NCBI RefSeq assembly: GCF_003340495.1
Contig: NZ_QASA01000001.1
Span: 5,146,001-5,210,000 of the forward strand
Direction of reading: 5' to 3'
Source: Adhaeribacter pallidiroseus
Lineage (GTDB): Bacteria > Bacteroidota > Bacteroidia > Cytophagales > Hymenobacteraceae
DNA length: 64,000 nucleotides
How positions within the stretch are numbered: the stretch's first letter is position 1; every line of letters starts with the position of its first letter. The notes below the pieces were generated by a model that saw only the letters and a program-made list of their open reading frames with translations, did no database searches and was not told the origin of the DNA. Positions 1 to 9,435 of this stretch are shown here, one piece after another. A program made the translations under genes and the position numbers.

Positions 1-826
1 CGTGCAAGTGCCCGGTATACGAAAAACGGAGCCCATCGTACACGCCTTTCCAGATCGTAGAAAAATGCGTTTCGTCGGGGTACTGGGCCACTTGCCAGAG
101 TAAACCGGCGGGTGCTTTTTGCTGCAAAACGGAATCCAGAGCCGCCACTCCCATATCGTGGTAATCTCTGCCATCGCGCACGGAGAGCCAGAGTGTGTTG
201 TTAATCCCCGCCATAGTGGGTAATTTTTGCGCGGCCATTTTGTTCACGTAGCCGTTGTCCCACCATAAACTAGGCTCCACGGTTAAGTAAGATTTAAAAA
301 GCGTGGGCTCCTGTAAAAAGGCATAGACCGTAAATAGGCCGCCCAGCGAGGTACCGTACAGGGTATTGTTTTCTTTTTTGGTAGGATACTTCTGGTTGAT
401 GTACGGAATTAACTCATTTTTAAAAAAAGCCAGAAAATTGGCGGCTCCCCCGGAAACCGAACCATCTTTCACCGCGGAAGGCGTAAAATCCCGGTCGCGC
501 AGGTTTAAATCTTTCTGGTATAAATTAGGTACGCTCACCAGAATCATATTAGACGGAATGTAGCGGGCATACTCCATAAAGCCGTAGAGTTGAATGGCTA
601 GGTTGGTGTTCCATTCGCCGTCTAAGATGTACAGTACATCGTACTTATTAGTGTTGCCTGCTTTATAATTCTGAGGCAAAATAACTCCCATCTTTCTGGT
701 TTCTTTTAAAATGGCCGAATACAGCGAATCCGGTAACGTGTTTACCTTTTGCGCCTTTATTGGGCCAACGAGCAGAAAACCGATAAGAAAACCGGCAATG
801 AAAAAAGAAATTTTTAAATTTTTCAA
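1..826 (-). CDS. alpha/beta-hydrolase, putative esterase (3' end beyond window)
   Basis: The minus-strand frame is open from about 826 to the window edge, so the C-terminus is missing. The translation begins with a hydrophobic signal-like segment (FFIAGFLIGFLLVGPIKAQ) and continues with an esterase-D/enterochelin-esterase fold pattern (PF00756). YILDGEWN is followed by nucleophile motif GTSLGG with Ser near residue 160, and by a late Asp-His region (YPDETHFSTIW) carrying the likely catalytic His. No ATG is available: an in-frame stop lies at 860-862 and the only plausible start is TTG at 826. It follows the FtsX permease by 37 bases on the same strand, so it is probably co-transcribed and shares that promoter. 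A secreted esterase acting in the periplasm is inferred; the substrate is unknown. Confidence 0.8.
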   Translation of the reverse strand, partial: MKNLKISFFIAGFLIGFLLVGPIKAQKVNTLPDSLYSAILKETRKMGVILPQNYKAGNTNKYDVLYILDGEWNTNLAIQLYGFMEYARYIPSNMILVSVPNLYQKDLNLRDRDFTPSAVKDGSVSGGAANFLAFFKNELIPYINQKYPTKKENNTLYGTSLGGLFTVYAFLQEPTLFKSYLTVEPSLWWDNGYVNKMAAQKLPTMAGINNTLWLSVRDGRDYHDMGVAALDSVLQQKAPAGLLWQVAQYPDETHFSTIWKGVYDGLRFSYTGHLH

Positions 827-863
827 TTTTTGTAAGCTTAGCTCTGGCTGAATACTTTTTTAA

Positions 864-3275
864 TTACTCCGTCCGTAAATTCTGCACTGGGTTGGTGCGG
901 GCCGCCCGGATAGAGCGGTAGATTACCGTGATACCCGCAATTACTAAGCTAAACAAGATAGCCATGAAAAAGCTGCCCGGCCCTATGGGGTCGCGGTAAG
1001 GGAAGTCTTGCAGCCAGGCCTGCATGGCGTACCAAGCTAGTGGTGCCGCTACAACAAAGGCAATAATAATCAGCACGAAAAACTCTTTCGTAAACAGCCC
1101 CACAATATTGGCTACTGAAGCGCCCAACACTTTGCGAATACCAATTTCTTTGGTGCGCTGCACGGCCATAAACGATACCAAACCGTACAAGCCCAAACAA
1201 CTAATAAAAATGGCAATGCCGGCAAACAGGCGGAACAGGTTAAACATTTTTACTTCTTCGCGGTAAAAATTGGCGATATCTTCATCAAGAAACGTGAATC
1301 CGAACAAGCTTTCGGGGTAAGCTTGCTTCCAGAGTTGCTCTACCTGGGCCATCGTAGCCCGCAGGGCGGCTGGTTCTAACTTCAGGCCGATTAATCCGTT
1401 GTGGGGCACTTTACGCATAAACACGCCCGGAATTTCGTCTTTTAAGGAGCCCGGATGAAAATCTTTTACCACCCCGGCAATCCGCCGTTTCTTACCGTCC
1501 CAGTCTACTTTCTGGCCAATGGCCGCTTCCGGCGTAGCAATGTTCATGGTGCGCAGCACGGTTTCGTTTACCAGAATATCTGCCGAATCGGTTTGCAAGT
1601 CTAAGTTTTTACCGGCCAGCAAGGTTAAGCCGTAGGTTTGCAGGTAGGTATGGTCAATGGGAATTTCGCGGATGTAATATTCTTTGGTGGGGTCGGAGCC
1701 CGGAAAAGTAAAGGTGCTCCATTGGTTATCTTCGCTGGAAGGCGCAAAAACCGCAAAGCTCACGCTCTTTACGCCAGGCAGTTGTTCGAACTGCTGGCGC
1801 AAAGCCCGGGCCGTTTCGGGTTTATTCTCGGCCGGCACCGGTAAAGTAACCACTGCTTCTTTGTTAAAACCTAAAGATTTATTCCGGAAATATTCCAGCT
1901 GGTTAGAGACGACCATGGTGCTGATTATTAACACCTGGGCAATAATAAACTGGCCCACAATCAGGCTGCGGCGTAAAGAAAAAGCGTTTCCGCGGGAAAC
2001 GGTAATCTTGTTTTTTAAAGCCAACACCGGCTGAAACCCCGATAAGACCAATGCCGGATACAGGCCGGCCAGCAAACTTACAACTACCGCAATACCGCCC
2101 AAAAACGCGAGTAAACTACTATCCGTGAAAGGATTAAATTGCAGGTTCAGATTTAAAAAACCTTTAAACTGCGGCAATAAAATAAAAATAATAACCGCCG
2201 CCAGACTGGTAGCCAACAAACTGAGCAAACTGGTTTCGGCTAAAAACTGCCGCACCAGTTGGCCCCGGTTGGCACCCAGCACTTTGCGCACGCCTACTTC
2301 TTTGGAGCGTTTCACGGATTGGGCGGTGGCGAGGTTGATGAAATTAATACAGGCAATAAACAAAATAAACAACCCGATCAGGATTAATCCGGTAATGTTT
2401 TCTTTGGCAACAATACGACCGTTCAGGTTACCAAAACGTTCATCGTAATGCATTTCCCGCAAAGGCTGGAGCAAATGGGTACGGCGGCTAGCCTCCAAAG
2501 CACCCATGTATTTTTTCTCCATTACCGGGATTTTTTTCTGCAGCTGGGCTACATCGGCTCCGGGCCGGAGAAGCACTAAATGCACATTACCCATCCCAAA
2601 ACTATTCCAATCATTCAGGTTCCACTGGGGCATGTGTACTTTAAACGAACTCCAGGAAATAAGTATTCTAAAAGGCAAGTCCGTATTATCCGGGAAGTCT
2701 TCCAGAATACCCGTTACTTTTAAGGTATGCTTGGCATTTAATCTAACTGTTTTACCCATCGCGTTCTGAACAATCTGATTACCAGTACCGCCAAAATACT
2801 TCTGGGCTACGGTTTTGGTAAGTACCACCGTATTAGGTTCTGTTAAAGCTTGCTTCGGGTTACCGGCTAACCACTGCGCATCTATAATCGAGAAATAATC
2901 CGGGGCTACGTAGGCAATCCCGGATTCTTTGTAAAGCTGGTTATTTACTTTTATGGAGCTATTAACGGACGAAAATGCCGATGTATAAAATGCGGTTGTC
3001 GCTTGTTCTATTTCGGGGAAGGTTTGTTTTAAAGCACGGGCTACCGGCATGGGGCCACCACCGCTAAAACCACCCGTTTTTAAAAATTTAGTATTTACCC
3101 GGTAAATGCGGTCGGCTTTGCTATGAAACGTATCATAGCTCTGCTCGTAGCGTACTACCAGAAAGATCATCAGGCAACAGGCAATGCCTAAGGCCAAACC
3201 CGCTATATTAATAACAGAATACGCTTTGTTCCGCTGCAGGCCGCGGAAAGCTGTCGTGATAAAGTTTCTCAGCAT
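864..3275 (-). CDS. MacB/FtsX-type ABC transporter permease (orphan, copy 1)
   Basis: This 803-residue protein has the layout of Bacteroidota double-FtsX permeases. An N-terminal membrane helix (GLALGIACCLMIFLVV) leads into a large extracytoplasmic MacB_PCD domain to about residue 285. A first FtsX block follows (FIACINFINLATAQ, then EVGVRKVLGA), then a second periplasmic domain, then a C-terminal FtsX block (KEIGIRKVLGAS) with the last helices. Family proteins use ATP hydrolysis by a partner ATPase to drive mechanotransmission or export across the envelope. No ATPase gene lies beside it, so it must borrow one; the LolD-like ATPase at 34254-34946 is a candidate. It heads a two-gene unit with the esterase. 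A sigma-54-like promoter and paired operators lie upstream. Confidence 0.93.
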   Translation of the reverse strand: MLRNFITTAFRGLQRNKAYSVINIAGLALGIACCLMIFLVVRYEQSYDTFHSKADRIYRVNTKFLKTGGFSGGGPMPVARALKQTFPEIEQATTAFYTSAFSSVNSSIKVNNQLYKESGIAYVAPDYFSIIDAQWLAGNPKQALTEPNTVVLTKTVAQKYFGGTGNQIVQNAMGKTVRLNAKHTLKVTGILEDFPDNTDLPFRILISWSSFKVHMPQWNLNDWNSFGMGNVHLVLLRPGADVAQLQKKIPVMEKKYMGALEASRRTHLLQPLREMHYDERFGNLNGRIVAKENITGLILIGLFILFIACINFINLATAQSVKRSKEVGVRKVLGANRGQLVRQFLAETSLLSLLATSLAAVIIFILLPQFKGFLNLNLQFNPFTDSSLLAFLGGIAVVVSLLAGLYPALVLSGFQPVLALKNKITVSRGNAFSLRRSLIVGQFIIAQVLIISTMVVSNQLEYFRNKSLGFNKEAVVTLPVPAENKPETARALRQQFEQLPGVKSVSFAVFAPSSEDNQWSTFTFPGSDPTKEYYIREIPIDHTYLQTYGLTLLAGKNLDLQTDSADILVNETVLRTMNIATPEAAIGQKVDWDGKKRRIAGVVKDFHPGSLKDEIPGVFMRKVPHNGLIGLKLEPAALRATMAQVEQLWKQAYPESLFGFTFLDEDIANFYREEVKMFNLFRLFAGIAIFISCLGLYGLVSFMAVQRTKEIGIRKVLGASVANIVGLFTKEFFVLIIIAFVVAAPLAWYAMQAWLQDFPYRDPIGPGSFFMAILFSLVIAGITVIYRSIRAARTNPVQNLRTE

Positions 3276-3356
3276 GGTTGCAGCAATAAAAGTTTGTAAA
3301 AAAGCTACGTAGAAACACTATTCAGCCAATGCTTCCGGCAGCTGCTAGGAGTAAAC

Positions 3357-3372
3357 TCTAATAAAAGTGCCA
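3357..3372 (-). promoter_or_regulatory. sigma-54-type -24/-12 promoter for FtsX permease 1
   Basis: Read on the minus strand this is TGGCACTTTTATTAGA. It has the full -24 box TGGCAC, five spacer bases and TT at the -12 box, but AG where the consensus has GC. It lies 82 bases upstream of the start codon. Three other FtsX units in the window have TGGCAT-N5-TT in the same position relative to a shared operator. The match and the context together support it; transcription has not been shown. Confidence 0.6.
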
Positions 3373-3424
3373 AACCTACAATTTACTAATGTACAGATAT
3401 TTAACAAGAGAATACCACATCCAT

Positions 3425-3464
3425 TGTCCGGTTTTGGTACATTTTTTTGTCCGGTTATGTAACA
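3425..3464 (-). promoter_or_regulatory. paired activator sites upstream of FtsX permease 1
   Basis: Two 17-base copies lie in the same orientation on the plus strand: TGTCCGGTTTTGGTACA at 3425-3441 and TGTCCGGTTATGTAACA at 3448-3464, 23 bases start to start. The ends of the first copy are an inverted repeat (TGTCC and GTACA), as expected for a dimeric activator. The first copy begins 53 bases upstream of the -24 box edge. Binding by an NtrC-family protein is inferred from the adjacent sigma-54-like promoter. Confidence 0.6.
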
Positions 3465-3951
3465 AGATTAGGGGTTGTTTTAGCCCATACCGGCAGCACT
3501 CTAAGCTATTACGGACAATGCGCCGGTGCCCTTGCTAACAAAGACGACAGAAGCGTGCATACATTACAGACTTTAGTAGAAAAAGCGAAAAATTAACTGA
3601 ACCTGAACGGGTAGGCTGACGGGATCATTTAAAATTTAACATTAGCAGATAGTCAGGCTAACCTTTTATTCCTAAAAGCATCATTCAGGCAGTTTGTTCA
3701 ATAATCCGGGCCATTCTTCCATACGCAATTGTAGATTATGGTTACTAAAACCGGCCGCAGTAATTTATGGCGCCTTTTCAAGGAGCCAGGCAAGCCTCGT
3801 TTGGCTTTTCTTAACGATGGTGCGGATTTACTTCCGGGCCTTGCCAAATAAAACAAGAAAGCGGCAGCTAGTAAAAGCCAGGCAGTTGCCGCTTTTGCCA
3901 GTTCGATAAAGCACCACGATAAATCAAAATTCTCATTCAAAAAGCAATAGC
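3465..3951. other. intergenic stretch, no convincing gene
   Basis: Between the operators and the S41 peptidase stop I find no convincing gene. One plus-strand frame ending at a stop at 3594-3596 reads protein-like over its last codons (AHTGSTLSYYGQCAGALAN) and could be the tail of a lost gene. I could not assign a family. Two overlapping opposite-strand frames at 3694-3940 have low-complexity, unconvincing translations. Confidence 0.3.
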
Positions 3952-5400
3952 TTATTGTTTTTCTATGATTTCTACAATTTTTCTTACTGCTTCTTTATGT
4001 CCGCCGAAAATATTTTCTTTCGTAAATACGGACATTTTAATATCAGGCTCTACTCCCGAAACTTCATAGTATTTACCATTGGGCAGGATTAATCTTTGAT
4101 TAGATAAAGTACAATAAAAACGGCCAATAGACTTACCCAACATGCCTGACAAGATTCCTAAAGTATTCGTACCCACCAGTTTTACGTGGGCGTTTGCTTT
4201 CATGGTCATCGCAAAAACTTCGGCCTGGCTTCTGCTAATATCGGTCATTAAAATATAAACGGGTTTCGTAAAAATTACTTTGTCGGCCGGTTGAATGTAT
4301 ACTTTTGCTTCGTCATGAAACGCTTCGTTCTGGTAAACCTGGCTGGTATAGGCTAATTTACGTTTATCGGTAAAATAACTCGCCAACGTTAAGCTCGCCG
4401 CATCGTAGCCGCCAAAGTTAAAGCTCACATCCAGAATAATGGCTTTTTTCTCTTGGCATGCCTGAATGATATGATCCAGATAGTAGTTAAGCGAATCTAT
4501 TTGCTGCTTTCGGGAATAACCTTTAGGAGCAAAACCGTCGAACGAGTAGATGCTGATATAGCCAATGTTGTTGTTCAGACTACCCCATTCTAATTTGCCA
4601 TTCGCCACTTTATACCCTTTGCCATGCAGCAAACTGTCCGAAATATTTTTATAATTGGTATTAAAAAACAAATTGAAGTAGTCATTTAAATTTTTAACAT
4701 CCGATTGGCTTTTAAAAACCGCCGCTACAATCTCCGCGGATGGGGTCATGCCGTATTGCAACGTTTGCCCATTCTCTTTGATAACTTTGGTATGCTGGTC
4801 TTTGGTACGGGTAACAATTTGCCCCAATAATTCAAATAATTCCTCTTCGGTGGTACTATCCGAAATTTTACTTGCATATTCCGTTTTGATCGCGTTCCAA
4901 TCTAAATTTCTTTCTTGGCTGAAAGCATAGTTTTCCTGGTAAGTTTGAATAAAAAGATTGAATAATTGCTTGGCCCCTAAGTTTTGCATTTGGGAGAAGC
5001 TCAAGTGGTTTTCCGGTAACCGGTCTATTTTGATATAGTCCCGCTTTATTTGTAATGCCGTGGATTTAGCTCCAAAATCAGCGCCGTAAATGCTAAGGGT
5101 ATCGTTATGCAAGACGAAGCGGGCATTACTATTCAAAAGTCCTTCGAGGTAATCGTTCTTTTCTTTGTAGCAGAAATTCTTGGTATAACTGTACAGGAGA
5201 ATACTATCCGAGGTGGCATCTAACATATACCCGTTCCCGATGGATTGCCAGTAGCCTCTAATAATGGGGTTAACAGTACCATTTTCTCTTAAAAAAGAAT
5301 CCGGCGGCGCTATGGCTTTATTAGGTCCTGGGTTTGTTACCGCACACCTACTAAACAGTATTATACTTACCGCAATAACAAACAAAACCAATACTTTCAT
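3952..5400 (-). CDS. S41-family (tail-specific/C-terminal processing) peptidase, lipoprotein
   Basis: A 482-residue protein. The N-terminus has a lipoprotein signal with lipobox-like FSRC followed by AVTN, so it is predicted to be anchored in the envelope. The C-terminal half has the S41 pattern: GNIGYISIYSF-like strand, AIILDVSFNFGGYDAAS (the usual D-x-R-x-N-x-GG segment), then TDISRSQAEVFAM, where the Ser is the likely nucleophile, and LVGTNTLGI. The N-terminal part (lipocalin-like, then a helical tail-peptidase segment) is typical of Bacteroidota S41 homologues. It probably trims or degrades envelope proteins. It stands alone; no operon partner is evident. Confidence 0.85.
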   Translation of the reverse strand: MKVLVLFVIAVSIILFSRCAVTNPGPNKAIAPPDSFLRENGTVNPIIRGYWQSIGNGYMLDATSDSILLYSYTKNFCYKEKNDYLEGLLNSNARFVLHNDTLSIYGADFGAKSTALQIKRDYIKIDRLPENHLSFSQMQNLGAKQLFNLFIQTYQENYAFSQERNLDWNAIKTEYASKISDSTTEEELFELLGQIVTRTKDQHTKVIKENGQTLQYGMTPSAEIVAAVFKSQSDVKNLNDYFNLFFNTNYKNISDSLLHGKGYKVANGKLEWGSLNNNIGYISIYSFDGFAPKGYSRKQQIDSLNYYLDHIIQACQEKKAIILDVSFNFGGYDAASLTLASYFTDKRKLAYTSQVYQNEAFHDEAKVYIQPADKVIFTKPVYILMTDISRSQAEVFAMTMKANAHVKLVGTNTLGILSGMLGKSIGRFYCTLSNQRLILPNGKYYEVSGVEPDIKMSVFTKENIFGGHKEAVRKIVEIIEKQ

Positions 5401-5540
5401 TTTATCTTTCTGGTTGTAGGCAATTAGTTGGTGCAGATTATGCGATAGTCTCTATGCGGTTGCCGATAACGTTTTAGCATAAGAGAATACTGCAGTGGCG
5501 CAAGGATTTAGTATATACTATGTTGGACATAGATTTCTTT

Positions 5541-5866
5541 TTATTCACTAATAACTGCCGATCCAGAAATTAGCTCTTTATTGAGGATCTCTTTAATTCT
5601 AGGCACAAGTATTACATAAAGTCAAATAAGTATTGTTTGCTGCGTGAAGCACTAAAACTAGGATAGCGGTATTTTTTAAAGTTCTGTTGGTACTGTAAAT
5701 TCTTGTCAAAGGTGAATAAAGCGTCAAAGTTTCCTGCCATTAACAACTTTATTAATTCTCCGTTTTGATTTCCATTCCAGCCTTTGTCGCTAACTGTATA
5801 AATTTCATGTTCCGGAAAGTCGAGTTCAAGCCGCTTTGGTAAGTTTTTGTCAAGCAGCAGCTTCAT
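5541..5866 (-). pseudogene. DUF5615 (PIN-like, toxin-side) gene broken by two frameshifts
   Basis: The first 70 or so codons encode a DUF5615 protein: MKLLLDKNLP with the first conserved Asp, then DALFTFDKNLQ with the second. The family C-terminus continues in other frames: ILVLVLHAANNTYLTL in the +1 frame, then VPRIKEILNKELISGS in the next, ending at a stop at 5541-5543. Total length is 326 bases, two more than a multiple of three, which fits two single-base insertions in an ancestral gene of about 108 codons. The uninterrupted frame stops at 5612 with a nonsense tail. It overlaps the upstream DUF433 gene by 17 bases, the usual order for such pairs. Decay is seen directly; toxin activity is only inferred from the family. 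Confidence 0.75.
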
Positions 5867-6092
5867 ATAACTTTCCTATATTCTTAGAAGTCATTATTTT
5901 TTCGGCAATTCCTAAAACATTAATTGCTTGTTCTTTACTTACGGAAGGAAAATCTTCTAAAAATTCGTTTAAAGAAACTCCTTTTTCTAAATGCAGGAAT
6001 AGTGTCTCAATTGTAACTCTGGTTCCTTTGAAAACAGGTTGCCCGCTCAAGATATCTTGGTCAATGCTGATGTAGTCTTTGATATCTATCAT
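5850..6092 (-). CDS. DUF433 domain protein (antitoxin-like)
   Basis: An 80-residue DUF433 protein. The pattern ISIDQDILSGQPVFKGTRV followed by a short helix-turn-helix (ETLFLHLEKGVSLNEFLEDF, then SVSKEQAINVL) is diagnostic. DUF433 proteins usually precede and overlap DUF5615 genes and are thought to act as the antitoxin and DNA-binding half of VapBC45-like modules. Here the reading frame is intact while the downstream partner is frameshifted. It may survive as a solitary regulator. Confidence 0.85.
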   Translation of the reverse strand: MIDIKDYISIDQDILSGQPVFKGTRVTIETLFLHLEKGVSLNEFLEDFPSVSKEQAINVLGIAEKIMTSKNIGKLYEAAA

Positions 6093-6382
6093 AATGTTAA
6101 ATATACAACTTTTACAAGATATGATAGTTCTTTAGCTTGCGTTCAACAAGTATGTATTCGGCATATTACGCATGTTTAATACCCGTTAGCTGGATTATGT
6201 AATGGGAAAGTTGTTGCTGTCAGTGTTGGATTCAAATTATTGTAGCCTCACCCCAATACTAATGTAGAATAGAATTGGCATTGCTCAAAACGTGTGCTAT
6301 TACCAGCATTGCCGCAACATAGTGTTAGCGGCTCCATTTCCATAACAAAAAAGTATTTCATCTATTACGAACTATAAGCTAT

Positions 6383-7471
6383 TTACTTTTTTGTCAAATG
6401 GTAATGCCTTGTTAAGAAGTTAAAAAAATCCTTATCAAATTGTTTGGGTGAAATACCTAAAGAGGCCTGAATTTTTCCACCCGTACGAATTAATTTCAAA
6501 ACAGCATCCCATCCCCATGTACTAACTATATACTCTGTGATATAGTATCCTAACTCGTAGCTTTTGCCATAGTCTTGTTTTTCTTCGATTTCCATGATTG
6601 AAGGGTAATTACCGTTTATTAGATAATTCAGCTGGTCTGGAGTAATCCATTTACAACAGCCTTTATAGATGGCAACGCCTTCCCAGAGCCATACAGGTGG
6701 TTGCTGCTGACCAGGTCTTATTTGGAGTGTTAACAAATGAACATATTCATGCACTAGTGCGCCCGTAGAAAGGCTATCTGGTTGGCCGGTTACTTGCTCA
6801 ATACTAACTCTTATTTCCTGATAGTCCTTTACACTCCTGATACTCCCGCTTTGCCAAGCTGGTGCTAAAGGGGTATTCATGGCATTATGATACACCTCTA
6901 AAGTTGAGTACAGCCACACTGAGATTTTAGGCATATTCGCTACTCCAAATTCCTTTATTAGCCTACTATAAGCGGATTCCAGAGCATTGATCATCTTGAA
7001 CACTTTTACAGAATCCTTTAGATCGTAGTGATATGCGAACGCCTTTGTTTCGTATTTACCCGTTAATGACTTGTCTGTATCCACAGCATACGGGTCTAAT
7101 TTATCGTTACGAGTGGCCGTTAGGTTAGTAGCAAAATCTCTTTTGGGCCGGTTTATTTGAAGAGCCTTTACCTTGTCAGCTCCTAATGAAAAACTAACGC
7201 TATAATCTTTTAGCTTCATTCCCGAAGGGTTTTCTTCAGCTTTGAAACCGAATCTGTGATCGCTCAATTCAGAAAGTTCATAATCAGGCTCTCCAGGCAC
7301 CACCAAAATCAGCTTATGGTGCTCATTTTGATACACCCGTAAGAGCATATCAGGAATCTCTTTTACCTCATAGTAACCTACATACTGGCTCAGTTGATCC
7401 ACCTTTTGACTTAGAGCGGGTGTGCAGCTTAGATATAGGATAATAAGATAAATCGAGACAAAACTTTTCAT
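6383..7471 (-). CDS. secreted gluzincin-like (peptidase MA-type) metallopeptidase
   Basis: A 362-residue protein with an N-terminal signal peptide (YLIILYLSCTPALSQ). Around residue 240 it has the zinc-binding motif HEYVH in ALVHEYVHLLTLQ, followed about 20 residues later by VWLWEGVAIYKG. The W-x-x-E/G-x-A segment supplies the third ligand in peptidase-MA-like proteins. The N-terminal ~120 residues are a beta-rich region of unknown role. Substrate is unknown. The gene is flanked by spacers on both sides and looks monocistronic. Confidence 0.75.
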   Translation of the reverse strand: MKSFVSIYLIILYLSCTPALSQKVDQLSQYVGYYEVKEIPDMLLRVYQNEHHKLILVVPGEPDYELSELSDHRFGFKAEENPSGMKLKDYSVSFSLGADKVKALQINRPKRDFATNLTATRNDKLDPYAVDTDKSLTGKYETKAFAYHYDLKDSVKVFKMINALESAYSRLIKEFGVANMPKISVWLYSTLEVYHNAMNTPLAPAWQSGSIRSVKDYQEIRVSIEQVTGQPDSLSTGALVHEYVHLLTLQIRPGQQQPPVWLWEGVAIYKGCCKWITPDQLNYLINGNYPSIMEIEEKQDYGKSYELGYYITEYIVSTWGWDAVLKLIRTGGKIQASLGISPKQFDKDFFNFLTRHYHLTKK

Positions 7472-7715
7472 ATGTTACTTATAAGTTATCGGGTGTTGAC
7501 AGTAACTGCCGCTAACTTTTAAATATACGAAAGTTCTGTCGTGCTTTGTGTGTTCATTTAAACTATTCTTATTTTTGTTTGTATTATAGGATGCCGATAA
7601 ATACAAAACTTTTCAATCATATCCATTTTTATCTCTAATTTGTCGAAAGGGCTCCGGATTTTTTCGAGCATAAGATTACTTGCAGGAGAACAACGCAAGA
7701 AAGTGAAAATACTAG

Positions 7716-7723
7716 TATCTTTG
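7716..7723 (+). promoter_or_regulatory. Bacteroidota -7 element for the ABC-F gene
   Basis: TATCTTTG matches the Bacteroidota primary sigma -7 consensus TAnnTTTG and lies 20 bases before the ATG at 7744. I see no good -33 TTTG at the usual 19-21 base spacing, so confidence is moderate. Confidence 0.45.
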
Positions 7724-7743
7724 CGGCCTTATTAGATTATATC

Positions 7744-9387
7744 ATGATTTCAGTAGATTCGGTTAGTGTAGAGTTTAACGGGGCGGCTCTTTTTAGCAAC
7801 GTGGGTTTTAATATCAACGAAACCGACCGCATCGCCCTGATGGGGAAGAACGGCGCGGGAAAATCGACCTTGCTCAAAATTATTGCCGGCGTTAGTAAAC
7901 CTACCCGGGGCAAAGTATCGGCGCCGAAAGATGCCGTAATTGCTTATTTACCGCAGCATTTACTCATCGAAGACGACGCAACGGTGTTCGAAGAAGCCTC
8001 CAAAGCGTTTGGGAAAATCTTGGCTATGAAAACCGAAATGGACGAGCTGAATGCTCAACTGGAAGTACGCACCGATTACGAATCGGAAGAATACTACGCT
8101 ATTATTGAAAAAGTATCGGAGCTCAGCGAAAAATATTATTCCGTCGAAGAAATTAACTTTGATGCCGAAGTAGAAATAACGCTCAAGGGTCTGGGCTTTT
8201 CCCGGGAAGATTTTTCGCGGTCGACGCGGGAGTTCAGCGGGGGCTGGCGCATGCGCATTGAGCTGGCCAAAATATTGTTGCAGCAACCCGACCTGATCTT
8301 GCTCGATGAACCAACCAACCACCTGGATATTGAATCGATTCAGTGGCTTGAAGAATTTCTGGTAAATAATGCCAAGGCGGTAATCGTTATTTCGCACGAT
8401 AAAACTTTTGTGGATAATATTACCAACCGTACCATTGAGGTAACCATGGGCCGCATTTACGATTACAAAGTAAATTACAGCCAGTATTTGCAATTACGGC
8501 AAGAGCGGCGCGAGCAACAGCAGCGCCAGTTCGAAGACCAGCAAAAAGAAATTGCCGAAATTCAGGGTTTTATCGACCGTTTTAAAGGCACTTATTCCAA
8601 AACCCTGCAGGTGCAATCGCGGGTAAAAATGCTGGAGAAAATAGAATTGATTGAGGTAGACGAAGTAGACACCTCGCATTTAAATTTAAAATTTCCGCCG
8701 GCGCCGCGTTCCGGTAATTACCCCGTAATCGTGGATCACTTAACTAAGAAATACGGCGACCACACCGTTTTTCAGGATGCGTCGCTTACCATTGAGCGGG
8801 GCCAGAAAATAGCTTTTGTGGGCAAGAACGGCGAAGGGAAATCGACGCTGGTAAAAGCCATTATGGGCGAAATAGATTACGAGGGTAAACTGCAACTAGG
8901 TCACAATTCTTTAATTGGCTATTTTGCCCAGAACCAGGCCGCCTTGCTCGACGGCGAACTCACCGTTTTCCAAACCATCGACCAGATTGCCGTGGGCGAC
9001 GTGCGCACCAACATTAAAAATATTCTGGGCGCTTTTATGTTCAGCGGCGATACCATCGAGAAAAAAGTAAAAGTGTTGTCGGGCGGCGAGAAAACCCGTT
9101 TGGCGATGATTAAGTTATTGTTGCAACCAGTTAATTTGTTAATTCTGGATGAGCCAACGAACCACCTGGATATTAAAACCAAGGATATTCTGAAAGACGC
9201 GCTGAAAGCCTTCGACGGCACTTTAATTCTGGTGTCGCACGACCGCGATTTTCTGGATGGACTGGCGACCAAAGTATTTGAGTTCGGGAACAAACGCATT
9301 AAAGAGCACTTCGAAGATATTAATGGTTTCCTGCGCAACAAGAAAATGGAAAACTTGCGCGAGATAGAACGAACTGCGAAAAAGTAA
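7744..9387 (+). CDS. ABC-F family ATPase (ribosome-associated type)
   Basis: A 547-residue protein with two ABC domains and no membrane segments. The first Walker A is GKNGAGKST near residue 35, with signature FSGGWRMRIELA and Walker B LILLDEPTNHLDI. The second Walker A is GKNGEGKST near residue 360, with signature LSGGEKTRLAM and a second DEPTNHLDI. A charged linker rich in Gln/Arg/Glu separates the domains (about residues 240-300). Duplicated domains without a permease define the ABC-F family, whose members act on the ribosome in translation control or antibiotic protection. The length fits the YbiT/EttA group; resistance function cannot be read from the sequence. Confidence 0.92.
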   Translation: MISVDSVSVEFNGAALFSNVGFNINETDRIALMGKNGAGKSTLLKIIAGVSKPTRGKVSAPKDAVIAYLPQHLLIEDDATVFEEASKAFGKILAMKTEMDELNAQLEVRTDYESEEYYAIIEKVSELSEKYYSVEEINFDAEVEITLKGLGFSREDFSRSTREFSGGWRMRIELAKILLQQPDLILLDEPTNHLDIESIQWLEEFLVNNAKAVIVISHDKTFVDNITNRTIEVTMGRIYDYKVNYSQYLQLRQERREQQQRQFEDQQKEIAEIQGFIDRFKGTYSKTLQVQSRVKMLEKIELIEVDEVDTSHLNLKFPPAPRSGNYPVIVDHLTKKYGDHTVFQDASLTIERGQKIAFVGKNGEGKSTLVKAIMGEIDYEGKLQLGHNSLIGYFAQNQAALLDGELTVFQTIDQIAVGDVRTNIKNILGAFMFSGDTIEKKVKVLSGGEKTRLAMIKLLLQPVNLLILDEPTNHLDIKTKDILKDALKAFDGTLILVSHDRDFLDGLATKVFEFGNKRIKEHFEDINGFLRNKKMENLREIERTAKK

Positions 9388-9435
9388 AGGGTTTGCTGGT
9401 TCAACTGTTTCCGGACTAGCTGGAGATATACTATT

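Noticed and set aside
3694-3940. Overlapping 71- and 80-codon frames on opposite strands
   Set aside because: Translations look random, no start context or family, and they overlap each other.
8919-9404. 161-codon antisense frame inside the ABC-F gene
   Set aside because: Shadow of a strongly conserved coding region.
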